DNA from: Pannonibacter carbonis | GTDB taxonomy: Bacteria; Pseudomonadota; Alphaproteobacteria; Rhizobiales; Stappiaceae | NCBI RefSeq assembly: GCF_003012935.1 | Contig: NZ_PUDR01000009.1 | Location: 144,666-208,665, forward strand | Reading direction: 5' to 3' | DNA length: 64,000 nt | Shown here: positions 8,550 to 18,302 of the stretch, piece by piece | How positions within the stretch are numbered: the stretch's first letter is position 1 | Layout of the letters: the number at the start of each line of letters is the position of its first letter | The notes under the pieces: model-generated | What the model saw: only the letters and a program-made list of their open reading frames with translations | What the model was told of the DNA's origin: nothing | The model's database searches: none | Program-made: the position numbers and the translations under genes

Positions 8550-9596
8550 ATGTCTACCCCATCCATCCGCCCGCGCTTGCGCGATCTTGGCCGCTCGATT
8601 GGCCGTTTTGCTCCGGGAGCGCTCAATGCGATCACGGATGTGGCGGGCGTTCTGGTTGGCCACAGGACCGTGATCGAAGGCGACCGGATCCGCACCGGGG
8701 CGACGGCGATCCTGCCGCACGGCGGCAACCTGTTTCAGGACAAGGTGCCGGCGGGGTTTGCGGTGCTGAACGGCTTCGGCAAATTCGCCGGGTCGACCCA
8801 GGTGGAGGAGCTGGGCGAACTGGAAAGCCCGATCGTTCTGACCAACACGCTGGCGACGGGGCGGGCCATCGAGGCAATTCACACGCATCTTCTCGGGCTT
8901 GCCGGCAATGAGCGCGTTGTCTCGATCAACGCGGTCGTCGGCGAGACCAACGACAGCCGCCTCAATGACATCCGCGCAGGGCGGCCAACTTCGAGGGAAA
9001 TCGGTGAGGCCATTGCCTCTGCATCCGGTGGACCGGTGGCGGAAGGGGCCGTCGGCGCGGGAACCGGCACGGTTGCCTTCGGGCTGAAGGGCGGCATCGG
9101 CACGGCCTCGCGCGTGGTCGAGGTGAAAGGCTATGGTGCGGCAACGCTCGGCGTGCTGGTGCAGGCCAATTATGGCGGAGACTTGCGCATCGACGGCGTG
9201 CCGGTTGCAACGATGACGACTGCCGATGTGGATGGGTCGATTGTCCTCATTCTGGCAACGGATGCGCCGCTGTGTCCGCGCAACCTGAAGCGCCTTGCCG
9301 CACGCAGCTTTGGCGGTCTCGCGCGGACCGGCGCGGCCCTGTCCAACGGGTCAGGCGACTATGCACTGGCCTTCACGACCGCCGAAAGCCTGCGCCTGAC
9401 GCCGGAGCGCCGGGCCGGGGTGGCGCCCTTCGGCGGCATCGGCAATGACCAGATCTCGCCGCTGTTCGAGGCGGCCATCGAGGCGGCGGAAGAGGCGATC
9501 CTCAATGCGCTGCTGGCCGCTGGCAGCATGGATGGCTTCGATGCAGGGCGCATGAAGCCATCACGGTTTGAAGGTCTGGTGTTGCCGCCTGTCTGA
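8550..9596 (+). CDS. P1 family peptidase (DmpA/BapA-type beta-aminopeptidase, S58)
   Basis: 348 residues. DmpA-like proteins are Ntn-type aminopeptidases made as one chain that cuts itself before a serine to give alpha and beta chains. Visible family stretches are NAITDVAGVLVGH at the N-terminus, GFAVLNGFGKFAG, VGAGTGTVAFGLKGGIGTASR, GVLVQANYG, and the predicted self-cleavage site DVDG/S (Gly229-Ser230), followed by IVLILATDAPL and the second active-site stretch NGSGDYALAF. Some members release N-terminal D-amino acids or beta-amino acids; the substrate here is unknown. I prefer the ATG at 8550 because GGAAG sits five bases before it; an ATG at 8538 would add four residues. Confidence 0.85.
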   Translation: MSTPSIRPRLRDLGRSIGRFAPGALNAITDVAGVLVGHRTVIEGDRIRTGATAILPHGGNLFQDKVPAGFAVLNGFGKFAGSTQVEELGELESPIVLTNTLATGRAIEAIHTHLLGLAGNERVVSINAVVGETNDSRLNDIRAGRPTSREIGEAIASASGGPVAEGAVGAGTGTVAFGLKGGIGTASRVVEVKGYGAATLGVLVQANYGGDLRIDGVPVATMTTADVDGSIVLILATDAPLCPRNLKRLAARSFGGLARTGAALSNGSGDYALAFTTAESLRLTPERRAGVAPFGGIGNDQISPLFEAAIEAAEEAILNALLAAGSMDGFDAGRMKPSRFEGLVLPPV

Positions 9597-9670
9597 GCGC
9601 AGACGAACCAACGATGGCTGATGAGCTGCGCTGAGCCCTCATACCGTCCCGCAAGGGTAGGGCTGTCAAA

Positions 9671-9862
9671 TGTGTGGCCAGACAGTTTTAGAAGCCTCTC
9701 AGCCCCCCTCCCCCTCGTGGGGAGGGGTTTGGGGGTGGGGGGCGGACTTAAATCCAATTACCGACGTTACTGACCAGGATGATCTGAGGCACCTTGTGAT
9801 CCAACGGCCTCCCGTGCCCCTCACCCCTCCCCATGAGGGGGAGGGGGCTGAGAGGCGCTTAC
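9671..9862. repeat. Palindromic intergenic element, family A, copy 2
   Basis: Same architecture as the element at 7021 but with the core in the opposite orientation. It has TGTGTGGCCAGACAG at the left end, an inward palindrome (CCCCCTCGTGGGGAGGGG), a core starting GCGGACTTAAATCCAATT, and the inverse palindrome with CTGAGAGGC at the right end. The core is nearly identical to that at 58742-58820. It occupies most of the 295-base gap between the peptidase and MAPEG genes, which converge here. Confidence 0.78.
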
Positions 9863-9891
9863 ACTGGTTCAAAAGCGTTTTTGCTGCTTCA

Positions 9892-10293
9892 TCAGCCGGA
9901 GACGGCGAGATAGAGGCTGGTGAGTGCGGTGGCGGCGATCACGCCGAAGGTGGCGATCATGCCGGCCATGCGAAACTTCAGGTTTTCGGCCGTCTGGGAT
10001 ACGCCATAGGCATGGCTGAGGCGACCGGCGAGGAGAACCGCGCCATAGCCATGCAGCAGCTCGAAGGGCGCGCCCTGCAACTCGCACAGGGCCAGCAGCA
10101 GCAGCGAAAATGGCACGTACTCGGCGAAATTGGCATGCACCCGCACGCGGCGGGTCAGATCTGAATCCCCATCATGCCCGAGGGCGACCCTGACGACCTT
10201 GCGCCGGTTGATCACGCGGAACGAGAGATACAGGAACAGCAGCGCCAGCAGCGCGGCATAAACGGGCGTGACGATCAGCAGCAGGGAATCCAA
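9892..10293 (-). CDS. MAPEG family membrane protein
   Basis: 133 residues with four predicted membrane helices (about 4-27, 55-72, 82-98, 108-130). The FRVINRRKVVRVALGHDGD...RVRVHANFAEYVPF segment is the family hallmark (R-x-H-x-N-x-x-E-Y-x-P). MAPEG proteins include glutathione-dependent enzymes of lipid and xenobiotic metabolism; bacterial relatives are mostly uncharacterised. It is 52 bases downstream of sdaA on the same strand and may share its transcript. Confidence 0.85.
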   Translation of the reverse strand: MDSLLLIVTPVYAALLALLFLYLSFRVINRRKVVRVALGHDGDSDLTRRVRVHANFAEYVPFSLLLLALCELQGAPFELLHGYGAVLLAGRLSHAYGVSQTAENLKFRMAGMIATFGVIAATALTSLYLAVSG

Positions 10294-10345
10294 GGCGACC
10301 TCCGGGGCAGGGGACGAGTGGCAGGATGCGGACGGATCCGCACGG

Positions 10346-11728
10346 TCAGCACTCGACGATATTCACCGCGAGGCCGCCGGTCGAGGTTTCCTTGTATTTT
10401 TCCGTCATGTCCAGCCCGGTTTGACGCATGGTCTCGATGCAGCCATCGAGCGGTACGAAATGGGTGCCATCGCCGCGCAGGGCGAGCGAGGCCGCCGTCA
10501 CGGCCTTGACCGCGCCAACCGCGTTGCGTTCGATGCATGGCACCTGCACCAGCCCGCCAATCGGGTCGCAGGTCATGCCCAGGTGATGCTCCAGCGCGAT
10601 CTCGGCGGCGTTCTCGATCTGCTCGTTGGTGCCGCCAAGCGCCGCGCAAAGGCCTGCAGCGGCCATGGCTGACGCCGAGCCGACTTCCCCCTGGCAGCCG
10701 ACTTCGGCGCCGGAAATCGAGGCATTGGCCTTGATGATGCCGCCGATGGCCGCAGCGGTCAGCAGGAAGGTGCGGATGCCGGCCTGATCCGGGTTGGGGC
10801 AATGGTCGAGGTAGTAGCGCACCACCGCCGGGATGACACCGGCCGCGCCATTGGTGGGGGCGGTGACCACCCGGCCGCCGGCGGCATTTTCCTCGTTCAC
10901 CGCCATGGCATAGACGCCGAGCCAGTCCATGATCGTGTGCTTGAAGGGCGAGTTGGAGCCGTGGTCGGCGAGCAGCTTTTCGTGAATGGCGCGGGCGCGG
11001 CGCTTCACCTTGAGCCGGCCAGGCAGGATGCCGTCCTGCTTCAGACCACGGTCGATACAGGCATTCATCGCGGCCCAGATGCGGTCGAGATCGGCCTGCA
11101 CCTCATCGGCGGGACGGGCGGCGCATTCGTTGGCCCATTTCATCTGCGCGATCGTGAGGCCGGAAGCCTTGCCCATTTCCAGCATCTTTGCCGCATTGGG
11201 GAAGGGATAGGGCACGTCCTGCTGTGCAAGGTCGTTGCCGCCGGACCGGCTCTGGCTGATTTCCTCGGCGCTGGCGATAAAACCGCCGCCGATGGAATAG
11301 AGCGTCAGATCGGTGAGCACGGCACCCGCTCCGTCGAGAAGGCTGAACACCATGCCGTTGGAGTGCAGCGGCAGGGCGGGGCCGAAGTCGAAGATCAGGT
11401 CTGCGTCCGGATCAAAGGCGAGCATCGTGCCGTCGAGTGCCTTGATCTCCTTGTCGCGCGCGAGGCGCTCCAGCATCGGCTCCACCTCTTCCGGATCCAG
11501 CCGGGAGGGAACCTGGCCCATCAGCCCGAGGCAGATGGCCCGGTCGGTGGCATGGCCCTTGCCGGTGAAGGCGAGCGAGCCGTGCAGCCGGACCTGGACC
11601 CGCGCGGCTGCTGCCGGCAGAGGATCAATGGCGGACAGGAACCTTGCGGCCGCAACCATCGGGCCAACGGTGTGGGAACTGGAGGGGCCAAGACCGATCT
11701 TGAAGACGTCGAAGACGCTGATGAACAT
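10346..11728 (-). CDS. sdaA: L-serine ammonia-lyase, single-chain type
   Basis: 460 residues, full length for the iron-sulfur L-serine dehydratase that converts L-serine to pyruvate and ammonia. The beta domain comes first ([24 protein letters not shown] with the SSSHT substrate loop), then the alpha domain with the cluster cysteines: [31 protein letters not shown]. The C-terminus ends in cysteine (NIVEC), as in SdaA enzymes whose C-terminal Cys caps the [4Fe-4S] cluster. It is followed by the MAPEG gene. No riboswitch-like leader is evident in the ~150 bases upstream. Confidence 0.95.
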   Translation of the reverse strand: MFISVFDVFKIGLGPSSSHTVGPMVAAARFLSAIDPLPAAAARVQVRLHGSLAFTGKGHATDRAICLGLMGQVPSRLDPEEVEPMLERLARDKEIKALDGTMLAFDPDADLIFDFGPALPLHSNGMVFSLLDGAGAVLTDLTLYSIGGGFIASAEEISQSRSGGNDLAQQDVPYPFPNAAKMLEMGKASGLTIAQMKWANECAARPADEVQADLDRIWAAMNACIDRGLKQDGILPGRLKVKRRARAIHEKLLADHGSNSPFKHTIMDWLGVYAMAVNEENAAGGRVVTAPTNGAAGVIPAVVRYYLDHCPNPDQAGIRTFLLTAAAIGGIIKANASISGAEVGCQGEVGSASAMAAAGLCAALGGTNEQIENAAEIALEHHLGMTCDPIGGLVQVPCIERNAVGAVKAVTAASLALRGDGTHFVPLDGCIETMRQTGLDMTEKYKETSTGGLAVNIVEC

Positions 11729-11884
11729 GGATTTCCGCTGCCTGTGCGCCGCCGGGTCCTGCCCGGCGCGGGCGGATCATGCCCATATTTCGTGCTCCCG
11801 TCACCCGGCAGAAAGACGGGTTGTCCGGCCGTGCCGGTTTCGCACCATTTCGAGGTCGTAAATGCGGACCGCTGGCGGAGTGGT

Positions 11885-12601
11885 TCAGGCTTTCTTCGGC
11901 GGCGTGGGCCAGAGCTTTTCGTAAACGGCTTTCGAGAAGCCGACATGTTCGGTCAGGAGCCGTTCGGCGAGATCCGAATCCCGCGCCAGGGTTGCTTCCA
12001 TCAGCAGCGTGTGATGGGCAAGGCCAAGCGTTGCTTCGTAGGTGGCGCGGATGGTGCCATCGCTGTCGTCCATCATCTGCTGACGCACGTCGGGCGCGCT
12101 CAGCATGTTGCGATGGTGTCGGCGCAGCTGGGCCGAGATCTGGGACGCGAACAGCGTCAGCCAGGGTGCCTTGGAGCCAGCCAGAAGTGCGGCGTGGAAG
12201 GCGTCATGCCGGGTTTCCCAGAGATGGATCTCAGTCAGGCCTGCGTCCGGGGCCGGGGTTGGCGTGGAGGCAAGACGGTGATGCGCCGCGACCACGGCCG
12301 CCGCCCAGTCGTCGTCACCCTCGGCAATCGACCGCGCGAGAAGACGTGTCTCCAGCGCCAGGCGCGCCTCCTGCAGATCCTTGAGGCTTTCGGCAGATAC
12401 ACCAGCGACGCGGAAGCCGCGGTTTGGCGCCAGGACAACAAGCCGCTCGGCCTCCAGCCGCGACAGCGCCTCGCGCAAGGGCGTCCAGCCGAAGCCGAAA
12501 CGGTCCTTCAGGCTGGAGACGGTCAAGGGGGCGTCCGGCGGCAGGCTGCAGTCAAGGATGGCGGCCCGAAGTGCGAGATACGCATCCTCAGTCTTGGGCA
12601 T
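11885..12601 (-). CDS. GntR-family (FCD) regulator, probable regulator of the kyn genes
   Basis: 238 residues. The N-terminal winged helix (VSSLKDRFGFGWTPLREALSRLEAERLVVLAPNRGFRV, about 25-75) is followed by an FCD effector domain (about 85-230) with metal-site residues in RHDAFHAALLAGS and the C-terminal LLTEHVGF. It is transcribed divergently from kynU with a 159-base gap that contains AT-rich palindromic sequence. This arrangement suggests that it controls kynU-kynA in response to tryptophan or a kynurenine; that is inference. Many proteobacteria use an Lrp-type KynR for this job, so a GntR regulator would be a different solution. Confidence 0.82.
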   Translation of the reverse strand: MPKTEDAYLALRAAILDCSLPPDAPLTVSSLKDRFGFGWTPLREALSRLEAERLVVLAPNRGFRVAGVSAESLKDLQEARLALETRLLARSIAEGDDDWAAAVVAAHHRLASTPTPAPDAGLTEIHLWETRHDAFHAALLAGSKAPWLTLFASQISAQLRRHHRNMLSAPDVRQQMMDDSDGTIRATYEATLGLAHHTLLMEATLARDSDLAERLLTEHVGFSKAVYEKLWPTPPKKA

Positions 12602-12653
12602 GAATGTCTCCCATGGCGGTCATTCATACGTGCTTCAAAATATATCAAGCGTC

Positions 12654-12668
12654 AAATTATATATAATC
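12654..12668 (+). promoter_or_regulatory. AT-rich palindrome/-10 region upstream of kynU
   Basis: AAATTATATATAATC contains the perfect palindrome ATTATATATAAT and a TATAAT hexamer (12662-12667). A 14-of-15 match lies upstream of kynB at 17543-17557. It may be the GntR operator, the promoter -10 region, or both. Confidence 0.45.
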
Positions 12669-12760
12669 ATGTTGCGCGAGGCGCGGACGCCTGTTAGCTT
12701 TCTGCCACTCAGGAGCGGAAGACCGCGCCGCACAAGCCAAGGGCAATTCGAGGAGCGCAT

Positions 12761-13990
12761 ATGACCAGCCACTTGACCACTCACCCGCTCGACGCCGGAG
12801 ACAAGCTGGCGGCCAAGCGTGCGGCCTTCGATCTGCCGGAAGGCGTGATCTATCTCGATGGCAACTCGCTCGGCACTCTGCCGGCGCATGTGCCGGCCCG
12901 GATCGAAGAGGTCATCCGCAAGGAATGGGGCACCAGCCTCATCCGCGCCTGGAACGCCCATGGCTGGGTCGAGATGCAGAACCGCATCGGCGACCGTATC
13001 GGCCGGCTGGTCGGTGCGGCCCCCGGACAGGTGGTGGCGGGCGATAGCACCTCGATCAATCTGTTCAAGGTGTTGTCCGCTGCGCTGGCGCTGCGGCCGG
13101 AGCGCAAGGTGATCCTGTCGGACACCGGCAATTTCCCGACCGACCTCTATATGGCGCAGGGTCTGCGCGACCTGCTGGACAAGGGGCATGAACTGCGTCT
13201 CGTGGCACCGGAAGACGTGGCCGGCGCGATCGACGAGACCATCGCGGTGACGATGATCACCCAGGTCGATTACCGGACCGGCCGCCGCCACGACATGAAG
13301 GATCTGACCCAGCGCGCCCATGCTGCCGGCGCCATCGCCATCTGGGATCTGGCGCATTCCGCCGGTGCCTTCCAGGTGGAGCTGGATGCCTGCGAGGCCG
13401 ATTTCGCCATCGGCTGCGGCTACAAGTATCTGAACGGCGGTCCGGGCGCTCCGGCCTTCCTCTATGTCGCCAAGCGCCATCAGGGCGTGGCGCATCAGCC
13501 GCTGGCCGGCTGGCACGGCCACGATGCGCCGTTCGCCTTCGATCTCGACTATCGCCCGGCTCATGGCATCGACCAGATGAAGGTTGGAACGCCGCCGGTG
13601 CTGTCCATGGCCGCGCTGGAAGCCGCGCTCGACGTGTTCGACGATGTCGACATGAACGTGCTGCGCGCCAAGTCGGTGTCGCTGTGCGAATTGTTCATCC
13701 GGGAAGTGGAAAGCCGCTGCGAAGGCCTGGAACTCGCCAGCCCGCGCGACGCCAACATGCGTGGCAGCCAGGTGTCGTTCCGGTTCCATGAAGGCTATGC
13801 CCTGATGCAGGCGCTGATCGCGCGCGGCGTCATCGGCGATTTCCGCGCGCCCGACATCGTCCGTTTCGGTTTTACGCCGCTCTACGTGTCCCACGCCGAC
13901 GTGGTCGCTGCCGTCGATATCCTCGCCGACATCCTGGCCACCCGTGCCTGGGACCGGCCCGAGTACAAGACCCGCGCGAAGGTGACCTGA
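12761..13990 (+). CDS. kynU: Kynureninase
   Basis: 409 residues. PLP enzyme of the aspartate-aminotransferase fold that cleaves L-kynurenine to anthranilate and L-alanine. It shows [12 protein letters not shown] near the N-terminus (substrate/PLP loop), the Asp of [10 protein letters not shown] (about 196) and the Schiff-base Lys222 in [14 protein letters not shown], then [26 protein letters not shown] precedes the ATG. It is the first gene of a two-gene unit with kynA, one base apart. Because the product is anthranilate, the route here either feeds anthranilate degradation or recycling; no anthranilate dioxygenase is in the window. Confidence 0.95.
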   Translation: MTSHLTTHPLDAGDKLAAKRAAFDLPEGVIYLDGNSLGTLPAHVPARIEEVIRKEWGTSLIRAWNAHGWVEMQNRIGDRIGRLVGAAPGQVVAGDSTSINLFKVLSAALALRPERKVILSDTGNFPTDLYMAQGLRDLLDKGHELRLVAPEDVAGAIDETIAVTMITQVDYRTGRRHDMKDLTQRAHAAGAIAIWDLAHSAGAFQVELDACEADFAIGCGYKYLNGGPGAPAFLYVAKRHQGVAHQPLAGWHGHDAPFAFDLDYRPAHGIDQMKVGTPPVLSMAALEAALDVFDDVDMNVLRAKSVSLCELFIREVESRCEGLELASPRDANMRGSQVSFRFHEGYALMQALIARGVIGDFRAPDIVRFGFTPLYVSHADVVAAVDILADILATRAWDRPEYKTRAKVT

Positions 13991-13991
13991 G

Positions 13992-14852
13992 ATGAGCGAC
14001 GCCAAATGCCCCATGGCCCCGAAGGCCTATGATCCGGCAGACGACGGAGCCCAGATGAGCTTTGATGGTCGCATGTCCTATGGCGACTATCTCTCGCTGG
14101 ACAAGATCCTGTCGGCGCAGAAGCCGGTGTCGACGGCGGATGACGAGCTGCTGTTCATCATCCAGCATCAGACTTCGGAACTCTGGATGAAGCTGGCCTT
14201 GCACGAGCTCACCGTCGCCAAGGCCCGGATCGCTGCGGATGACGTTCAGCCGGCGTTCAAGCAGCTCGCACGTGTCGCGCGGATTTTCGAGCAGCTCAAC
14301 TCGGCCTGGGATGTGCTGCGCACCATGACGCCGAGCGACTACACCACGTTCCGCAATGCGCTGGGCCAGTCCTCGGGCTTCCAGTCGTTCCAGTACCGCG
14401 CCATCGAGTACATGGTCGGCAACAAGAATGCCGCCATGATGCGCCCGCATGAGCATGTGGACGGGGTCTATGCTTGGCTCGAGGCGATCCGGCAGGACAC
14501 CAGCCTCTATGACGAGGCGATCCGGCTGCTGGCCCGCAACGGCTTTTCCATCTCGGATGCGGCGTTGAAGCGGGATGTATCGGCGCCTTACCAAGCGGAC
14601 GAAAGCGTGCGCCTGGCCTGGATCGAGGTGTACCGCGATCCGGCGCGCTACTGGCCGCTGTATGAGCTGGCGGAGAAGCTGGTCGATTTCGAGGACTATT
14701 TCCGGCGCTGGCGCTTCAACCATGTGACCACGGTGGAACGCGTCATCGGCTTCAAGCGCGGTACGGGCGGCACAAGCGGGGTTAACTACCTCAAGCGCAT
14801 GCTGGACGTGGTGCTGTTCCCCGAACTGTGGGCGCTGCGCGCCGACCTGTAA
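13992..14852 (+). CDS. kynA: Tryptophan 2,3-dioxygenase
   Basis: 286 residues. Heme enzyme that opens the indole ring of L-tryptophan to N-formylkynurenine, the first step of the pathway. It shows [32 protein letters not shown] (substrate pocket), and the C-terminal [24 protein letters not shown] stretch, whose first histidine is the heme ligand and whose GTGGTSG loop closes over tryptophan. It starts one base after the kynU stop, so the genes are translationally coupled. Length and motifs are those of bacterial TDO. Confidence 0.96.
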   Translation: MSDAKCPMAPKAYDPADDGAQMSFDGRMSYGDYLSLDKILSAQKPVSTADDELLFIIQHQTSELWMKLALHELTVAKARIAADDVQPAFKQLARVARIFEQLNSAWDVLRTMTPSDYTTFRNALGQSSGFQSFQYRAIEYMVGNKNAAMMRPHEHVDGVYAWLEAIRQDTSLYDEAIRLLARNGFSISDAALKRDVSAPYQADESVRLAWIEVYRDPARYWPLYELAEKLVDFEDYFRRWRFNHVTTVERVIGFKRGTGGTSGVNYLKRMLDVVLFPELWALRADL

Positions 14853-14915
14853 CGACGGGGTGCCTTCGATGTCGGAGTGCTCGGCCCATCGCCGGCACAT
14901 CCGCCGCGTGGGCGG

Positions 14916-17000
14916 TCAGGAGCGAAGCACCCTCAGCCCCTGGCCGTCCCGCATCTTCGCCAGCATGTCCTGGCGTTCGCGATTGGTGTCATAGAGCCGC
15001 AGGAAGTCGTCATAGGGCACGGGCCGGCTGAAATAGAAGCCTTGGTACTCGTCACAGCCGTTCTCGACCAGCCAGTCGAGCTGTTCGCCCAGTTCCACAC
15101 CCTCTGCGACGATCCGCACGTTCAGGACCTGACCCAGCGAGACGATAAGCCGTGTGATCGGCGCCGTATTCTTGAGGTCGCGGATGAAGGTCTGGTCGAT
15201 CTTCAACACGTCGATCGGATATTTCTGCAGATAGGCGAGATTGGAATAGCCGGTGCCGAAGTCATCGATGATGATCTGGTAGCCGTGGTTCTTCATCCGC
15301 TGCAGCGCGGTGCGGATCATTTCGCTGTCGCCGAGCAGGACGGATTCCGTGATCTCGAAACCAAGCCGTTCCGGGTTGCAGCCGGTGTCCAGCGGCAGGC
15401 GCAGGATCTTGGTGATCAGGTCCGGATCGGAAAACTGGCGCGGGCTCAGGTTGATCGACAGGGAAATGTCGATGCCTTCGGCCTGCATCTGGGCCTGTTG
15501 CCGGGCGACATTGCGATAGACCCATTCGCCAACGTCGATGATCATGCCGGTTTCCTCGCAGGCCGGAATGAAGGACAGCGGTCCCAGCAACCCGCGCTCG
15601 GGATGTTGCCAGCGGATCAGGGCTTCGGCGGAGACGATGGCACCGGTCTTCACGCAGAGACGCGGCTGGTAATAGAGAACGAACTCGTCGCGTTCCAGGG
15701 CGCGCCAGAGGTCCTTCTCGAGCGTCACTTTTTCCTCGAGCCGCTGGCGCAAGTCCATCGAGAACGGCGTAACCTTGCTCGACTTGTCGTTCTTGGCCTC
15801 GAACAGCGCCAGGTCGCAGTGGCGCATCAAGGTGTCCATGTCGGTGCCGTCGTCAGGGCAAATGCTGAGGCCGACCGCGAGCTTGGTGTGCAGCACGTGA
15901 CCGGCAATGTCCATCGGCTCCAGGAACAGGTCGATCAGCTGGCGACCGAACTCTTGCGGATTGAGCGTGCCGGTGCGGTCCGGGATGCAGACAAGGAACT
16001 CGTCGCCGCCAAGGCGGGCTACCGTGCCGCGTTCGGCCACGAAGCCGGACAGGCGCCCGGCCACGGCCTTCAGCAAAAGGTCGCCAACGGCGTGGCCCAG
16101 TGTGTCATTGACGGTCTTGAAACCGTTGAGATCGATGAAATAGAGGTAGAGGCTCTGCAAGCCGCTGGTCGCACCCTGGATCATCTTCGGCAGGTGCGCC
16201 TGCAGGAAGACGCGATTCGGCAGGCCGGTCAGAAGGTCATGGTCGGCAAAGAAACGCGCCCGGTCCTGGGTTTCCTTCAACTCGGTGACGTCGATCTCGC
16301 TGACGAGATACGCCTGGACGCCGGTGACCGCATCCCGGCAGATCCGCGCGGTGATCTCGTGCCAGCGGATGCCGCGATTGGTGCGGGTCTGGGCAACCAC
16401 CTTGCAGTCCGAGCCATAGTCCAGCGCCCCGGTCAGGGCATCGGCCACGGTCGCGTCCACCAGTCGGTTGTGCAGGGTCAGGTCTGGTTCGATCTGGGAA
16501 GCGCGCGAAGCGGGGTTACGGTAGAGCGGGGCCCCGTTGCGGGAAAACAGCGAGATCATCACCGGTGTGTGCAGCAGCGCCTCGGCACTGCGCAGCGTCT
16601 CCGGCCGGATGTCGTGATTGACCGTGCCCTCGCACAGCATCGCCATGCGGCCATCGCGCAGCCGCAGCCCGCGGAATACCACCTGAAGCGTCTTCGGGAT
16701 GCCGTTCGGATAGATGGTCCAGTTCTCGGAGAAGGTTGCATCCCCGCGGCAGAAATCTGCCCGGTACTGGTCAAGGCGCTCTGCGACGGCACGGGACATG
16801 TCGGCGCCCAGATCCCGCTTGCGCAGCTCTGACACGCTGGCCGACCCCCAGACATCAAGGGCACTGTGGTTGGCCCAGACGATGCGCTTGCGATCAAAAT
16901 CGAATACCCACATCGCCGTTGCGATCCGGTCGACCTGAGCCATCAGCTCGCGGGGGTCGATCGTGTCGATCAAGTTGATGTCGGCTTCGGTGAGCGTCAT
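14916..17000 (-). CDS. PAS-GGDEF-EAL cyclic-di-GMP signalling protein
   Basis: 694 residues, no membrane segment or signal peptide, so probably cytoplasmic. Two PAS-like sensor regions (about 20-130 and 140-250; FDRKRIVWANHSALDVWG) are followed by GGDEF (about 260-420) with intact GGDEF and HDLLTGLPNR, then EAL (about 440-690) with EALIRW, EETGMI, DDFGTGYSNLAYLQKYPIDVLKID. Both catalytic signatures look complete. The RxxD inhibitory site is not present (AERG at that place), so product inhibition may be absent. Start at 17000, with AGGATG upstream. The gene lies between kynA and kynB, opposite to both, and splits the kynurenine genes. Confidence 0.9.
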   Translation of the reverse strand: MTLTEADINLIDTIDPRELMAQVDRIATAMWVFDFDRKRIVWANHSALDVWGSASVSELRKRDLGADMSRAVAERLDQYRADFCRGDATFSENWTIYPNGIPKTLQVVFRGLRLRDGRMAMLCEGTVNHDIRPETLRSAEALLHTPVMISLFSRNGAPLYRNPASRASQIEPDLTLHNRLVDATVADALTGALDYGSDCKVVAQTRTNRGIRWHEITARICRDAVTGVQAYLVSEIDVTELKETQDRARFFADHDLLTGLPNRVFLQAHLPKMIQGATSGLQSLYLYFIDLNGFKTVNDTLGHAVGDLLLKAVAGRLSGFVAERGTVARLGGDEFLVCIPDRTGTLNPQEFGRQLIDLFLEPMDIAGHVLHTKLAVGLSICPDDGTDMDTLMRHCDLALFEAKNDKSSKVTPFSMDLRQRLEEKVTLEKDLWRALERDEFVLYYQPRLCVKTGAIVSAEALIRWQHPERGLLGPLSFIPACEETGMIIDVGEWVYRNVARQQAQMQAEGIDISLSINLSPRQFSDPDLITKILRLPLDTGCNPERLGFEITESVLLGDSEMIRTALQRMKNHGYQIIIDDFGTGYSNLAYLQKYPIDVLKIDQTFIRDLKNTAPITRLIVSLGQVLNVRIVAEGVELGEQLDWLVENGCDEYQGFYFSRPVPYDDFLRLYDTNRERQDMLAKMRDGQGLRVLRS

Positions 17001-17625
17001 GTCATCCTGCCTGGCGATCAAGCGCGATGCCGTTGGGAGAGGGCCTGCCGAAGGACAATGATCCAGGCGGGGAAGCCTCAACAGCCTCTCGCCTTCTCGC
17101 TATCCCTGTCCAATTGCGGGCTTGTGTCAACGGGCTCACGTCTCAATTATGGATTGCACCAATCGTAATCAACTTTCCGAAAAAAGTGTGGTTTAAGACT
17201 TAACGCCCTCAGTTAATATTCGGTGAAACAGATTGTAAGTGTTTAAAAAATTTGAGTGGTTCTGATCATCTGACTAGACAATGCAACTGTATCGATCCGG
17301 TCTGGAATATATATATCGTTGGCAGGCGTGTTGTTCGATTCAGTTCATTGCGCCATCAGGGCGCGCACTCATTTTCGTTCATGCGAAAGTACATGAGGGG
17401 CGCAGACGACGTCGCGTTCGTGGTCAGTTGCTGCGCTTTAAAGCTGTTTCCGGTGCGTTGTGAAGGTAAGTCAGGAAAGAATATCCGGCCGGCTGCCGCA
17501 TCAATCCTTGCCCGGAGACATTCTCGCATTGCGAGCGGGGTAAAATTATATATTATCCGTGCTGCGGTCATTTTCGTGCGTGGTCAGCGCATGTGCCGTG
17601 TGTCCGGCTTGGGATGGGAGGTCTC
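17001..17625. other. AT-rich 625-base intergenic region upstream of kynB
   Basis: Markedly lower GC than its surroundings. Short open frames here show no recognisable domain or codon pattern, so I call no gene. It should hold the divergent promoters of the GGDEF-EAL gene and of kynB-liv. A hairpin GCGCC/GGGCGC occurs near 17347-17361 and the AT-rich palindrome-like motif at 17543-17557. The length leaves room for a long leader or a small RNA, but I see no positive sign of one. Confidence 0.5.
17543..17557 (+). promoter_or_regulatory. AT-rich motif upstream of kynB, matching the one upstream of kynU
   Basis: AAATTATATATTATC differs by one base from the kynU motif. It lies 68 bases before the kynB start. 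It could be a shared operator or simply similar -10 regions. Confidence 0.42.
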
Positions 17626-18255
17626 TTGCGCAACATAATTGATATAACACCGCCCTTGCGTGCGGCGTCTGCCGTGTTTCCGGGCGATGCGCGCTATGAG
17701 GCCCGCACCACGTTTGCAATGGGACCGGGATGTCCGGTGAACGTCACGGCCTTTACCATGTCGGTGCATTGTGGTGCTCATGCCGACGCGCCACTGCATT
17801 ATGCGGCCGGGGCGGCATCGATCGACCAGGTGCCGCTGGACGACTTCGTCGGTCCGGCGCGGGTCATCGATGTCCGGGGCGCGAGCGCCCTGGTCGGGCC
17901 GGAGACGCTCGCCGGTCGCCTCGAAGGGGTGCCGCAGCGCGTGCTGCTGCGGCTGACCGACGGACTGGATCCGGATGTCTGGCCGACCGGGTTCCGCGCG
18001 CTTGCCCCTGAAACGGTCGAGTTGCTGGCGGCGGCAGGGGTCCGCCTGGTCGGCGTCGACGTGCCATCGGTGGATCCAGAAACTTCCAAGGATCTACCCT
18101 CACACATGGCATTTTTTCGCCACGACATGCGCATTCTGGAAAATCTTGACTTAAGTAAAGTTCCGGAAGGTGAATTTGAGTTGATTGCGCTGCCCATCCC
18201 GTTAGAAGGGCTGGATGCTGCGCCTGTACGGGCAATTCTGAGGTCGTTGGCCTGA
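17626..18255 (+). CDS. kynB: Kynurenine formamidase (cyclase-family arylformamidase)
   Basis: 209 residues. Metal-dependent hydrolase of the cyclase fold that removes formate from N-formylkynurenine, the step between kynA and kynU. The binuclear metal motif is clear in SVHCGAHADAPLHY (HxGxHxDxPxH), and the N-terminus IIDITPPLRAASAVFPGD is typical. The C-terminal part GVDVPSVDPE belongs to the active site. I start at TTG 17626 because GGGAGG lies four bases upstream; the ATG at 17614 would overlap this ribosome site. The gene is followed after 47 bases by a branched-chain-amino-acid-type ABC transporter in the same direction, probably as one transcript. Confidence 0.92.
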   Translation: MRNIIDITPPLRAASAVFPGDARYEARTTFAMGPGCPVNVTAFTMSVHCGAHADAPLHYAAGAASIDQVPLDDFVGPARVIDVRGASALVGPETLAGRLEGVPQRVLLRLTDGLDPDVWPTGFRALAPETVELLAAAGVRLVGVDVPSVDPETSKDLPSHMAFFRHDMRILENLDLSKVPEGEFELIALPIPLEGLDAAPVRAILRSLA

Positions 18256-18302
18256 AGCCTCACGACCGGAGGAGTGTCCGTAGGGAGCGGGTGCAAGCCA
18301 AG

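Noticed and set aside
11729..11884. Glycine-type riboswitch upstream of sdaA
   Set aside because: Hairpins occur but none of the conserved glycine aptamer core sequences is visible.
14877..16832. A 651-codon plus-strand frame opposite the GGDEF-EAL gene
   Set aside because: The minus-strand frame carries intact GGDEF and EAL motifs; the plus-strand translation has none.
17252..17638. Possible gene in the AT-rich region before kynB
   Set aside because: No domain, no ribosome site, and it runs into kynB in another frame; composition suits regulatory DNA.
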